Assembly (NCBI GenBank): GCA_965267435.1
Contig: OZ253960.1
Coordinates: forward strand, 4,340,001-4,404,000
Direction: 5' to 3'
DNA: 64,000 bases
Origin: JAWPMT01 sp965267435
GTDB taxonomy: Bacteria > Bacteroidota > Bacteroidia > Cytophagales > Cyclobacteriaceae
Notes under the pieces: model-generated
Database searches by the model: none
Seen by the model: only the letters and a program-made list of their open reading frames with translations
What the model was told of the DNA's origin: nothing
Position numbers and translations under genes: made by a program
In this document: positions 44,666 through 53,424 of the stretch, piece after piece
How positions within the stretch are numbered: position 1 is the first letter of the stretch
How the letters are laid out: each line of letters starts with the position of its first letter

Positions 44666-45196
44666 TTAATTCGTTGTTTCATTTGCTCCTAAGCCCAGTT
44701 CTTCAAGGACGAAATCCGTGTAATCATGGATCGGATCAGTATAAATCATCACCAAGTCGCCTGATTTGTCAAATACGATCTGCAACCTATTATTCTTCGC
44801 TACCCGTTCAACAGCCTCAAAGACCTTATCCTGTACGGGTTTTACGAGTTCTTTCTTTTTGAGGAAATACAAGCCCTCAAATCCAAATACTTGTTTCTGA
44901 TGATCCTTGATTTCCTTCCATTGACGCTCGATCTCCATTTGGCGATCATTGCGCATGTCAACAGTTAGCAGCACTTCTTCTGCCTGGAAAGCCGCCTCCA
45001 TACTTTCGGCTTCCTTAATCATCTCCTGAATTTCCGCTTCCCAAGCCTGAGCGAGCTTCTCAAGCTCAGCCTGCGCCTGCTTGTACTCAGGCAAGCGCCC
45101 CAGGATGTAGTTGGTGTCTACGTAGCCAAATTTCTGCGCAAAAGTAAGGGGAATAGCACAAAATGCTAGGAGGCTGCAAAAAATGATTCTCTTCAT
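44666..45196 (-). CDS. OmpH/Skp family chaperone, first copy
   Basis: Exported chaperone of 176 residues starting at the ATG at 45194-45196 (MKRIIFCSLLAFCAIPLTFA), two bases after bamA. The core motif FGYVDTNYILGRLPEYKQAQ is followed by a helical hairpin (AWEAEIQEMIKEAESMEAAF, VFGFEGLYFLKKKELVKPVQ) and the strands IVFDKSGDLVMIYTDP. Its sequence differs clearly from the second copy, so the pair is an old duplication, as is common next to bamA in Bacteroidota. Each may serve a different client set, which the sequence cannot show. Confidence 0.95.
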   Translation of the reverse strand: MKRIIFCSLLAFCAIPLTFAQKFGYVDTNYILGRLPEYKQAQAELEKLAQAWEAEIQEMIKEAESMEAAFQAEEVLLTVDMRNDRQMEIERQWKEIKDHQKQVFGFEGLYFLKKKELVKPVQDKVFEAVERVAKNNRLQIVFDKSGDLVMIYTDPIHDYTDFVLEELGLGANETTN

Positions 45197-45198
45197 AT

Positions 45199-47838
45199 CT
45201 ACCTGATTTGTTGGCCAATAGAAAAATGGAACTGCGCTCCCGCAGGATTGAGGCTGCCAGGCTCGGGATCGAAACCATATCCCCAATCCAATCCAAGCAA
45301 GCCAAATGCCGGCATGAAGATCCTCACACCAAAACCAGCTGACCGCTTAAGATCATAGGGGTTGTAGAAATTGAAGTCATTCCAGTTGTTGCCGCCTTCT
45401 CCGAATGCCAGAACGTAGATCGTTGCGCTCGGATTAAGGGAAACAGGATAGCGAATCTCCGTAACGAATTTCGTAAAGAAGAGTCCGCCTCTGATACCAT
45501 TCTGATCTACTGGGGTAATACTGTTATTGGAATAGCCCCTCAAACCAATCACGTCTGTTCCCAAGAGGAAGTTTTGACCGGTCAAACCATCACCTCCCAA
45601 TGTGAACCGCTCGAAAGGTCCGGGATCGGCCTTGTCAGTATAGGTACCTATGAAACCAAAATGTGCTCTGGTCGCAATCACTAACTTATCAACGAGCTGG
45701 ATATAGTATTGCGCATCCAAATTCCATTTATGATACTCGAGCCACTTATATAGCTCTGCATTGTCAGCTGTCTCATAGTCAATATCTCTCCAAAGCGAGT
45801 GCGGAGGAGTGAGAGACACGCTGAGTGAGAGACTCGAACCTCCCCGGGGATACATAGGGTTGCTCACAGAGTTACGGGCCAGCGTGGTGTTGAAAGTGAA
45901 GCTATTGGCGTCACCCGTCGAGAAGCCGAGAGAATTACCAAAGTTCTCAAGCGAATACTGCAAGAATCCTACAGAATTGCTAAGGGTGAAAAAGTCATCC
46001 GGCCAGGTCAGTCTGCGACCTAGGGAAAAGGTAACACCTGACACTTTCAGTGAGCCAAACACCCTGTCAGTAAATGGATCTACGGAGCGCTGCACTGAAC
46101 GATTCAAGCTAATTCCAAAAGTATTGGGTCGCTTGCCCCCGAGCCACGGCTCAGTAAATCCAATAGAGTAACTCTGAAATCTTCGGCCGTTGGCCTGTAG
46201 TCGGACACTTAACTTCTGTCCGTCACCCGTCGGCGGGAACTTCTTCAATGTCAATGCCTCCTTCATGGAGAAGTTATTGAACGTCAACCCAAGTGTACCG
46301 ATGAACCCAAATGTACCTCCCCATCCACCGGACATCTCGATCTGATCGGAAGGTCGCTCGACCAGCGCCCATTCGATATCGACTGTTTCATCCGCAGGAT
46401 TCGGCTTTGGAATAGGATTCACCTGCTCCGGGTCAAAATATCCGAGTTGCGAGAGCTCTTGCTGTGTCCTTATCAACTCAGCACGGCTAAACTTCTGACC
46501 TGGAAGGGTTCTCAGCTCACGAAGGATAACATGGTCGTTCGTCTTGTCATTGCCACTGATCGTCACTTCACTAATAGTAGCCTGCGCACCTTCATAGATG
46601 CGCATCTCCACATCAATGGAGTCTTCGTCGATACCTACTTCTACCGGTGTGACACTGAAGAATAGATAACCGTTGTCCATGTACAGCGAGCTGATATCCG
46701 GGCCTGTGGGATTGAAGTTCAGCTTCTTATTGATCAGTTCAAGATCATAGACATCGCCCTTGTTGATGGCGAGAATTCGATCTAAAGCATCGTCCTCATG
46801 AACAAAATTGCCCTCCCAGGTAATATCCCTGAAGTAGTATTTTGTGCCCTCATCTATCCCGATCTTCAATCTCAGGGATCGCTCATCTGTGCTCAGTATA
46901 GAATCATAAGTGAGCTCCGCATCCCTGTAACCACGGGAGTTATAGAAGGCCAGTAGCATCGATTTGTCTTCTTTGAAATCGCTCTGTACGTACTTCGCGG
47001 CCTTGAAGACATTGACCTTCGCCTGCGCCGCCAGATACTCCTGCACCAGATAGGTCGTATCTCGGTGCGTCATAAATTCTACCAGATTCACAGGATTCAA
47101 GAGCTTCAAAGATTTACCAAGCAGATTAGATGGCAGCTTGAAATAAGGCCGAACTCCGGTCTTCTTCAATTTTGACCTGAGCTTGGAATCAGCAAAGGCC
47201 TCGTTGCCGACGAAATCTATGTCCTGCACCTTTACCTTCTTGCCTTTGTCCACACTTATAATTAGCACGGCACTATTCCGCAGCAAAGTATCCCTGTCCT
47301 GCCGCACATCGATGAGGGCATTGCGATAGCCCTTGCTTTCCAGGTACTTCTTTACCGTCAGTTCGGCGTTTTTCACTACGACGTCTGTCAATATACGTCC
47401 TCGAACCAACTCCAGATCTTCCTCCACCTCACCTTCCTGAGTCCGGTTCAAACCTTCAAAAGCATACCTGGTGAGTCGCGGACGCTCCGAAAGCTCAATC
47501 ACCAGATAGATTTGGTTGCCTTCAATCTTCGAGGCGCTGATAGTGATGTCGCCTATGATGCCCTGATTCCACAGTTTTTTGAGTGCGCCTGAAATCTCGT
47601 CTCCGGGAATCTTGATTTTGTCACCCACCTTGAGACCTGAGAGGGATATCAACGCATTGTTGTCCAGAAATTCAACACCCGTAACTTCTATTCCTGCGAT
47701 CTCATACTCCTTTGGGCTGGAGTAGTTGATAGCGACGTCCTGCGATTGCTGGTTATTACGGTTTCTGCCAAATAGTAATTGGCTATAGGCTGTGACCGCT
47801 AATTGATAGCAAACAACGATTAACAATAACTTCTTCAT
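45199..47838 (-). CDS. bamA: Outer-membrane assembly factor BamA
   Basis: Beta-barrel assembly machinery core, 879 residues. A signal peptide (LLLIVVCYQLAVTAYSQ) is followed by POTRA repeats in about residues 45-460 (EYEIAGIEVTGVEFLDNNAL, RYAFEGLNRTQEGEVEEDL, VQDIDFVGNEAFADSKL, YYFRDITWEGNFVHEDDALD, ATISEVTISGNDKTNDHVIL). A barrel in the C-terminal ~400 residues includes GLRGYSNNSI (loop 6 VRGF/Y-type motif) and ends FHFSIGQQIR. The start overlaps the uppS stop by four bases (ATGA). Confidence 0.97.
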   Translation of the reverse strand: MKKLLLIVVCYQLAVTAYSQLLFGRNRNNQQSQDVAINYSSPKEYEIAGIEVTGVEFLDNNALISLSGLKVGDKIKIPGDEISGALKKLWNQGIIGDITISASKIEGNQIYLVIELSERPRLTRYAFEGLNRTQEGEVEEDLELVRGRILTDVVVKNAELTVKKYLESKGYRNALIDVRQDRDTLLRNSAVLIISVDKGKKVKVQDIDFVGNEAFADSKLRSKLKKTGVRPYFKLPSNLLGKSLKLLNPVNLVEFMTHRDTTYLVQEYLAAQAKVNVFKAAKYVQSDFKEDKSMLLAFYNSRGYRDAELTYDSILSTDERSLRLKIGIDEGTKYYFRDITWEGNFVHEDDALDRILAINKGDVYDLELINKKLNFNPTGPDISSLYMDNGYLFFSVTPVEVGIDEDSIDVEMRIYEGAQATISEVTISGNDKTNDHVILRELRTLPGQKFSRAELIRTQQELSQLGYFDPEQVNPIPKPNPADETVDIEWALVERPSDQIEMSGGWGGTFGFIGTLGLTFNNFSMKEALTLKKFPPTGDGQKLSVRLQANGRRFQSYSIGFTEPWLGGKRPNTFGISLNRSVQRSVDPFTDRVFGSLKVSGVTFSLGRRLTWPDDFFTLSNSVGFLQYSLENFGNSLGFSTGDANSFTFNTTLARNSVSNPMYPRGGSSLSLSVSLTPPHSLWRDIDYETADNAELYKWLEYHKWNLDAQYYIQLVDKLVIATRAHFGFIGTYTDKADPGPFERFTLGGDGLTGQNFLLGTDVIGLRGYSNNSITPVDQNGIRGGLFFTKFVTEIRYPVSLNPSATIYVLAFGEGGNNWNDFNFYNPYDLKRSAGFGVRIFMPAFGLLGLDWGYGFDPEPGSLNPAGAQFHFSIGQQIR

Positions 47839-48575
47839 CCAACCACTATTTGTTCGCTCGTTTTGCCAAATCTTCGTTCCCTGCTGTTGTATACATCTAT
47901 AGCGGCCTGCATGTGTTTCTTTCTAAAGTCCGGCCAAAGAACTTCGGTGAAGTAGAGCTCAGTATAGGCCAGTTGCCATAGTAGGAAATTGCTAATTCTC
48001 ATTTCTCCACTTGTGCGAATCATCAATTCCGGATCGGGCATGCCGGCGGTTGCCAGATAGCTATTCACGGTATTGGTATCGACGTCCTCAGATGACAGGG
48101 TACCCGCCTGCTGATCGGCCATCATCTTTTTCACTGCCTGCTCGAGATCCCATCGACCACTGTAGTTTAGGGCCAGCACAAGCGTAAGTCCCTTATTTTC
48201 AGCAGTTTCCCGCTTGGCAAATGCCAGGCGTTCCTGGGCATCTTTTGGCAGTTTGGAAATGTCACCGATAGATTCGAGCTTGACATTGTTCTTTTCCAGG
48301 GTTGGTAACTCGTCGTTTATCGTGGCGACAAGCAAGGTCATGAGACCATCCACTTCATACTTAGGTCGGGCCCAATTCTCTGTGGAAAAGGCATATAGGG
48401 TGAGATAGTCCACGCCGTTTTCAGCGCAGAATTCAGTTGTCTCGCGCACCGCTTTGATGGCATTACGATGACCGAAAATGCGTGATGCACCCTTGCCTTG
48501 GGCCCATCTACCATTACCGTCCATAATGACAGCGATGTGTTTTGGAAACTCCCTATTTGTTGAAAGATCTTGCAT
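47835..48575 (-). CDS. uppS: Undecaprenyl diphosphate synthase (isoprenyl transferase)
   Basis: Makes the C55 lipid carrier for cell-wall synthesis from FPP and IPP. It is 246 residues from the ATG at 48573-48575; a TTG four codons upstream is less likely. Motifs: HIAVIMDGNGRWAQGKG with catalytic Asp19 and the Mg site, SRIFGHRNAIKAVRE, LTLYAFSTENWARP, LALNYSGRWDL, and RTSGEMRISNFLLWQLAYTE with ELYF for pyrophosphate binding. It is placed between the DUF6089 barrel gene and bamA, an arrangement typical of the phylum. Confidence 0.97.
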   Translation of the reverse strand: MQDLSTNREFPKHIAVIMDGNGRWAQGKGASRIFGHRNAIKAVRETTEFCAENGVDYLTLYAFSTENWARPKYEVDGLMTLLVATINDELPTLEKNNVKLESIGDISKLPKDAQERLAFAKRETAENKGLTLVLALNYSGRWDLEQAVKKMMADQQAGTLSSEDVDTNTVNSYLATAGMPDPELMIRTSGEMRISNFLLWQLAYTELYFTEVLWPDFRKKHMQAAIDVYNSRERRFGKTSEQIVVG

Positions 48576-48658
48576 TCCACCCACCAATCTCTGAAAGGCC
48601 TACAAAAATGGTGACTTTTTTTTAAGATACTGAAGGAAAGTGGCCGATTTAACCGGAT

Positions 48659-49360
48659 TTAACGCTTGAACATCGATCTATTCGGCACGTAAGGAAAGGG
48701 GCAAGGAATCTTATAGAGAATATATGTGAAGGTGATGCCTCCATAGAAATACCAATCGTTGCTATTGGGATGTCCGAACTGAAATCCGTCCTTGCGGGTC
48801 TGATCGCTGTCGGAAACGCCATCGATGTGGTCCGTAAAAGTCCCTCGGACGCCCAACTCGACACCTAGGTTGAACTGCTTACCCAACAAATGTGTCAACC
48901 CGAGCCCAAATGGTACGACGGCTTGTATTTTGTTAAAATCATCGGGAGCACTCTCAACTTTTTCCAGTCGAGACAGGCCAAATCCGGCAAAAAGGTAGGG
49001 TGACCACCTGGTCCTTGCGTCCTTATCCCGGAAGTTGAGAAAGTAATACTCCAGAGCTCCCGAAACCTCTACGACAGAAGTACTGAAGCTCTGCTGCCGA
49101 ACCTCCCCCAATGCGTCGATCGCTGGGTCGTCCTCGCCGTAAAACGAGCCAATTGCCAGCGTCGTGCGAAAACTAAAAAACTCAGTGAAGTTCATGCGAT
49201 AGATGCCATGTGCTCCAAACCGAGCCTTGAGAGGTTTGTACCCTCGAGAAAGGTCACCCGCATACGAAAATGTACCAATGCCTCCTCCGAACTCAATAAA
49301 TTGAGCACTAGCCGGGGAAAGCATCCCGATCACGAGCAGGAAGAAAAGTAGTTTTTTCAA
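48659..49360 (-). CDS. DUF6089 family outer-membrane beta-barrel protein
   Basis: Exported 233-residue protein with a signal peptide (LLFFLLVIGMLSPASAQF) and an eight-to-ten-strand porin-like barrel: FIEFGGGIGTFSYAGDLSRG, FSFRTTLAIGSFYGEDDPAI, YLFAGFGLSRLEKVES, GVELGVRGTFTDHIDGVS and NDWYFYGGITFTYIL. This is the DUF6089 pattern whose genes precede uppS-bamA throughout Bacteroidota; the role is unproven, presumably in envelope biogenesis. Thirteen bases separate it from the related gene upstream. Confidence 0.88.
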   Translation of the reverse strand: MKKLLFFLLVIGMLSPASAQFIEFGGGIGTFSYAGDLSRGYKPLKARFGAHGIYRMNFTEFFSFRTTLAIGSFYGEDDPAIDALGEVRQQSFSTSVVEVSGALEYYFLNFRDKDARTRWSPYLFAGFGLSRLEKVESAPDDFNKIQAVVPFGLGLTHLLGKQFNLGVELGVRGTFTDHIDGVSDSDQTRKDGFQFGHPNSNDWYFYGGITFTYILYKIPCPFPYVPNRSMFKR

Positions 49361-49373
49361 GTAGCCTTAAAGC

Positions 49374-50486
49374 TTATCTAAACTTGGCTGCGGTCCTAAC
49401 GCCGCCGCCATTCAATATGTACGTAACGCGAATCTGGGTGATAAAGTACATGTCGTTGTCATTGGGGTTTCCTCTGACCACTCCACTATGTCCCCCATTG
49501 ATTTCTCCCGCAAAATAATAAAGGGTACCATTAAAATCTTCCTGAACGAGTCGAACATTGCGCTGTTCTCCTGTGACAACAGCCTCCAGCTCGGCACTTC
49601 GGTCAGAAAAGATCCGTGCAGCCGGGTCTGTAAATCGATCCAGATCTACAAACTCGGTACTCACATCATCCAGGTAGTCCGTAAACACGTAACGATACCC
49701 GAGTTCCAATCCGACGTTGATATTCTGTCTTGGAAAAGCAATTCGCCCGCCAATTCCCAGAGGAACAGCCACTTGCCATAGGCTATAATTCTCACCGGCG
49801 ATACTTGGATCGGCGATGTTCTGGCCCTCCGTGCCTAATGGCTTGAGGTTTACCCATTCTCCGGGTATCATTCCAGCTGGCAAAGGAGCGTCAGACCCCG
49901 TCTGATAATCGAATTTCGGGGTTTTGCCTTGTGGTTGGTGGTGGTAACCGGCAACGCCCAGGAAAACGTAGGCATTGAACGGTGGCCGCTGAGCCGGTCG
50001 GCGATAGTTGGGTAAGACATGAAACTCTATGCCCAGTGACAACTCATTAATGAAGTTTCTGAAGCTTTGATTTCGCGTATAGCGACCAAAAGCCTGCGGG
50101 TCCGTTGTCGAAGATGTCACATCGTCACCTCGGAGAAATCCCCAATTGTAAGCTGCCCTGAACGCCATAACAGGATGGAACCTGTAGCCATACATGACTC
50201 CAAATCCCGGCCTCGTAAAAGATATGTCCGTGCTGGCGGCTTTATTGACGGGTGCTAAATCTCCGAAGTAGTTAAATGCATTGATTCCACCTCCGATGTA
50301 GTGGTAGGGTCTGAATCGACCGGCACCTCCAAACACGCGTCCGCCGCGATATTTGGATATGCGCTTGCTGGTGGCTCTTCTGCGACGATACTTTCCTGGT
50401 CTTCTTCTTCGCTGTGCCAAAGCGTTATCTGCAATGAAAAAAAAGACAATGAATATCGCAAGAACCGTTTTTCGGTTTAAATGCAT
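49374..50486 (-). CDS. DUF6089-related outer-membrane barrel protein, longer paralogue
   Basis: A 370-residue exported protein from the ATG at 50484-50486. A hydrophobic signal (TVLAIFIVFFFIADNALA) is followed by an unusual Arg/Lys-rich tract (QRRRRPGKYRRRRATSKRIS, about 24-45), then barrel strands: YHYIGGGINAFNYFGDLAP, RPGFGVMYGYRFHPVMAFR, ELSLGIEFHVLPNYR, NAYVFLGVAGYHHQPQ, VGLELGYRYVFTDYLDDVS, MYFITQIRVTYIL. Motifs match the adjacent DUF6089 protein, so the two are paralogues. The basic tract may contact LPS or peptidoglycan, but that is a guess. Confidence 0.85.
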   Translation of the reverse strand: MHLNRKTVLAIFIVFFFIADNALAQRRRRPGKYRRRRATSKRISKYRGGRVFGGAGRFRPYHYIGGGINAFNYFGDLAPVNKAASTDISFTRPGFGVMYGYRFHPVMAFRAAYNWGFLRGDDVTSSTTDPQAFGRYTRNQSFRNFINELSLGIEFHVLPNYRRPAQRPPFNAYVFLGVAGYHHQPQGKTPKFDYQTGSDAPLPAGMIPGEWVNLKPLGTEGQNIADPSIAGENYSLWQVAVPLGIGGRIAFPRQNINVGLELGYRYVFTDYLDDVSTEFVDLDRFTDPAARIFSDRSAELEAVVTGEQRNVRLVQEDFNGTLYYFAGEINGGHSGVVRGNPNDNDMYFITQIRVTYILNGGGVRTAAKFR

Positions 50487-50604
50487 TTCGTTCTTTAGAT
50501 AATTGAGTGGAAAAGTACTAGAAAGCACTTACCATTTGCAATAATTATAGACCAAGCGAAGGCATATCCCGACTAACTGCGAAAAATTCCGGATGCTCCA
50601 GAAT

Positions 50605-51474
50605 TTAGTTTCGACGATCAAGGCCCCAAGAAAGCTTAGCTCTTAGGGTTTCGATAAAGCTGTAACCCTCAATACGGATCATTTTTGCCTTGAAGGGAGC
50701 TTTCTTTACCGTGATCTTCACGCCGTCGTGAGTTGCTGCGGATCTGGAGTCGAGAGAGACTAAGAAGCTTAAACCGCGGCTTTCTACCTCAAAACGCAAG
50801 GTACAGTCGTCTGATAGAACGAGAGGACGCACATTTAAATTGTGCGGGCTCACTGGTGTGATGACAAAATTGCCTGACTCAGGCATCACTATCGGTCCCC
50901 CACAACTCAGCGAATATCCGGTCGAACCTGTGGGTGTTGAGACCATCAATCCGTCCGCCCAATAGGTGGCCAGGTAGCTGTCGTTGATATACGCAGTGAC
51001 CACAATCATGGAGCTGGTGTCCTTTCGGAGGATCGCAATCTCGTTCAGAGCGAAGTTCTGATCGAAGAGTTTCTCACTGCTCTCCAGAGAGACCATCGAT
51101 CGCTCTTCGCACGTAAATTTGTCACTAAACAACCGTGACAGCGCCGGGCGAATATCCTCCCTTGCAATGTGGGCCAGGAAGCCCAATCTCCCCATATTGA
51201 TCCCTAAAACTGGTATCTCAGTGGCGCCAACGTAGGTGAGCGTCTCCAGAAAAGTACCATCGCCGCCAAGGCTCAAAAAACAGTCGAATTGGTCGCTGCT
51301 CTTAACTTCGGAAAAGCGCTCCACTCCTTGAAACAGATGGCTGTACCTGGTCGAGCAAAAAGTATCAGATACAAACATCTCCACGTTATGATCCCGCAGG
51401 ACAGAGATCACTTCCTTAATGTAAGGTTCTATCTCTTGGGAAACATCACGGCCATGAATGGCTATTCGTTGCAT
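50605..51474 (-). CDS. nadK: NAD kinase
   Basis: ATP-dependent phosphorylation of NAD to NADP. It is 289 residues with the family motifs FLSLGGDGTFLETLTYVG (GGDGT at 70-74), VLGINMGRLGFLAHI, ALNEIAILRKDTSSMIV and YWADGLMVSTPTGSTGYSL, followed by SCGGPIVMPESGNFVITPVS. It begins six bases after the CBS gene ends. Position after a CBS-domain gene is common in Bacteroidota. Confidence 0.97.
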   Translation of the reverse strand: MQRIAIHGRDVSQEIEPYIKEVISVLRDHNVEMFVSDTFCSTRYSHLFQGVERFSEVKSSDQFDCFLSLGGDGTFLETLTYVGATEIPVLGINMGRLGFLAHIAREDIRPALSRLFSDKFTCEERSMVSLESSEKLFDQNFALNEIAILRKDTSSMIVVTAYINDSYLATYWADGLMVSTPTGSTGYSLSCGGPIVMPESGNFVITPVSPHNLNVRPLVLSDDCTLRFEVESRGLSFLVSLDSRSAATHDGVKITVKKAPFKAKMIRIEGYSFIETLRAKLSWGLDRRN

Positions 51475-51480
51475 GGAGGT

Positions 51481-52149
51481 TCATAGTTTTAGGAAGTTCA
51501 TCAGTTGGTCTAGTCGCTCTTGCTCATGTACCGAGGCACTGGACTCTGAGTAAGATTCTATGACTTTGTAGCCATTGGCCTCCAGGATGGATATGGCATA
51601 GGAAGTTTCTTCTTTGTTCAGCTTGAGTGTCAATTCCAGCTTTGATGGATCCTGGGCCTGTGACGTGATGTATGCACTTATCACTTTTGTATCGGTAGAC
51701 TCGATGAGTCTGCAAATCTGGCTTAAATGGTAGTCCCGAGAGTTGGTCTCAATGACCAAAATCGCCCCGGAACCGCTAATGGCGGAGGTCCGGGCAAAGG
51801 CCTCGACAAGGTCTTCGGTCGATACGACACCGAGATAGTGATTCGACTCATCCAAAACCGCGACCAGCTTATTGCCATGCGTGGAGGCCACCTTCAAGAC
51901 ATCGTAGAAATGCTGCTGATTGTATACGAAGCACTCCTTTTTATCCAACTGGAGGTCCCCAATTTTTTGTGTCCCCGCCTCGAAATCCTCCATAAAAGCC
52001 TCTTCGACCACAAAACCAAGGAATCTCTCGTCCCTCGCTACCGGCAACTCAGTCAATCGCAACTCTTCCATCCACGTGGCTGCTTTGGAAGCTTCGTCCT
52101 CTATCTTCAGTGGGGGAATCATGTAATTGATCAGATCTTGTGCCGTCAT
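51481..52149 (-). CDS. CBS-pair domain protein
   Basis: A 222-residue protein of two tandem CBS domains (LINYMIPPLKIEDEASKAAT... LPVARDERFLGFVVEE and FVYNQQHFYDVLKVASTHGN... VAVLDESNHYLGVVSTEDLV) with an ACT-like tail (ILVIETNSRDYHLSQICRL, LELTLKLNKEETSYAISILE). CBS domains bind adenosyl ligands (AMP, ATP, SAM) and report energy state. No catalytic domain is attached. The ATG at 52147-52149 is chosen; the frame is open upstream into the region of the preceding small ORF. It lies next to nadK, suggesting a sensor role in adenylate or NADP metabolism, unproven. Confidence 0.87.
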   Translation of the reverse strand: MTAQDLINYMIPPLKIEDEASKAATWMEELRLTELPVARDERFLGFVVEEAFMEDFEAGTQKIGDLQLDKKECFVYNQQHFYDVLKVASTHGNKLVAVLDESNHYLGVVSTEDLVEAFARTSAISGSGAILVIETNSRDYHLSQICRLIESTDTKVISAYITSQAQDPSKLELTLKLNKEETSYAISILEANGYKVIESYSESSASVHEQERLDQLMNFLKL

Positions 52150-52163
52150 ATTCTGGTCTAAGC

Positions 52164-52361
52164 TTATGCGAAAAACTTCTGTACAATGGTGCTGGGTTCG
52201 ATAGCAGGCTCCTTTTTCAATATGCACTTCACTTCATTGGAAAAGCACAACACCTTCTTGGGAAATCCGGGATTCCATATTTCGACCAAAGGAATGGCCA
52301 ATTGGTTTTGTCCCTTAGTCTCTAACGTTGGCCTACTAATCCTTGTTATCTCCAGAGCCAT
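52164..52361 (-). CDS. Putative small hypothetical protein (65 aa)
   Basis: A 65-codon ORF on the same strand as its neighbours, starting at the ATG at 52359-52361, 35 bases after cvpA ends and ending 14 bases before the CBS start. It is a mixed basic/hydrophobic polypeptide (RPTLETKGQNQLAIPLVEIW, KKVLCFSNEVKCILKKEPAI) with no signal peptide. I recognise no family. Placement inside an otherwise gap-free operon favours a real gene; an 89-codon ORF on the opposite strand overlaps it and has no such support. Confidence 0.5.
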   Translation of the reverse strand: MALEITRISRPTLETKGQNQLAIPLVEIWNPGFPKKVLCFSNEVKCILKKEPAIEPSTIVQKFFA

Positions 52362-52396
52362 GTCTTTGCGATATTACTCAATATACAACATCGCTA

Positions 52397-52930
52397 TTAG
52401 ACAAAATGCTCATCGTTGTTGTTTCGTTCTCTCAACTCACGAAATTCATCCATAAAGGGCAGCAAAGTCTCAATCAGATCAAATGCCTTGGGGCCAATGG
52501 CCGCTATGTGTGGGTACAGCATTGACGACCGGAGGGTCTTCTGTGGTAACTGAAACCCCACAGCACTCAGCACCCAGAGTATGATACTGAGGATAAATGC
52601 CCATTTGAGCATCCCAATCAAGCTACCGAGCAAGCTATCCAACCAACCGAGCAAAATGAGCTGCACGGCCTTCTTGATGATCTTGGCCAGTAAATTGACA
52701 GCAAAAGAGAGCGCAAAGAACAGCAAAACAAAAACACCAACCAGGACCAGACCATACCAGGCAGAGCCTTGCGCCAATGCATCGGCCACGGGCGCGGCGA
52801 ATTCAATCGCGACAAAAATCCCAAAGAAGAATGCTACCAATGAGAACAACTCGACGATCAATCCCTTATTGAACCCTTTGACCGCCGCCAGCCCCAATAT
52901 TAGGATGATAAAGATATCTATGTAATTCAT
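52397..52930 (-). CDS. CvpA family membrane protein
   Basis: Integral membrane protein of the colicin V production (CvpA) family, 177 residues with four hydrophobic segments: YIDIFIILILGLAAVKGFNK, IVELFSLVAFFFGIFVAIEF, LVLVGVFVLLFFALSFAVNL and LLGSLIGMLKWAFILSIILW. The function in cells is poorly known; it is linked to envelope and stress phenotypes. The ATG abuts the yqeY stop with no gap. Confidence 0.88.
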   Translation of the reverse strand: MNYIDIFIILILGLAAVKGFNKGLIVELFSLVAFFFGIFVAIEFAAPVADALAQGSAWYGLVLVGVFVLLFFALSFAVNLLAKIIKKAVQLILLGWLDSLLGSLIGMLKWAFILSIILWVLSAVGFQLPQKTLRSSMLYPHIAAIGPKAFDLIETLLPFMDEFRELRERNNNDEHFV

Positions 52931-53383
52931 CTAGGCCGTTAGCAGTCGTTTGGCCACAGAGGAAATGAGTTTCCCATCAGCTTTGCCCGCCAGTTTCTTG
53001 GTGGCAGCACCCATTACCTTTCCCATGTCCTGTGGCCCCGCCGCACCGACTTGCGCAATAACGGCCTGGACCTCTTTCTCGAGTTCCTCCTCGGAAAGTT
53101 GCTTTGGTAGAAATTCCTCAATGACGACCAGCTCTTGTTTCTCCGTCTCTGCAAGATCCTCCCGACCTTGCCCCTCGTAGATTTCGATGCTATCTCTCCG
53201 TTGCTTGGCAGCTTTTTGAAGCAACTTGAGTTCGGTCTCCTCAGAAATACCCTCTCCCGCGCCCTTCTCCGTCTCCGCAAGCAGGATCGCGGACTTGATG
53301 GCTCTTAGTGCCCTCAGACGATCTTTTTCCTTTTGTAACATCGCCTGTTTGATTTCTTGTTCTACTTGCGATTTCAAGCTCAT
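52931..53383 (-). CDS. GatB/YqeY domain protein
   Basis: A 150-residue protein equal to the C-terminal tRNA-binding part of GatB (start MSLKSQVEQEIKQAMLQKEK, ATG at 53381-53383). It is highly charged and helical: DRLRALRAIKSAILLAETEK, LLQKAAKQRRDSIEIYEGQG and VIEEFLPKQLSEEELEKEVQ, ending GKVMGAATKKLAGKADGKLI. YqeY proteins may bind tRNA or act in aminoacyl-tRNA amidation but their role is unsettled. It is the first gene of the yqeY-cvpA-CBS-nadK run, divergent from pdxJ. Confidence 0.92.
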   Translation of the reverse strand: MSLKSQVEQEIKQAMLQKEKDRLRALRAIKSAILLAETEKGAGEGISEETELKLLQKAAKQRRDSIEIYEGQGREDLAETEKQELVVIEEFLPKQLSEEELEKEVQAVIAQVGAAGPQDMGKVMGAATKKLAGKADGKLISSVAKRLLTA

Positions 53384-53393
53384 GATGACCAAC

Positions 53394-53401
53394 TATTTTT
53401 G
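53394..53401 (+). promoter_or_regulatory. Candidate -7 box for pdxJ
   Basis: TATTTTTG matches TAnnTTTG exactly and lies 24 bases before the pdxJ ATG. The nearest upstream matches to a -33 element are imperfect (TTTC 18 bases before it), so the call is tentative. Confidence 0.4.
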
Positions 53402-53424
53402 CTTCAGATTATACCCATGATCAG

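Noticed and set aside
52186..52455. 89-codon plus-strand ORF between CBS and cvpA
   Set aside because: It lies opposite to the surrounding operon and overlaps the cvpA gene; the 65-codon minus-strand ORF fits the gap better.
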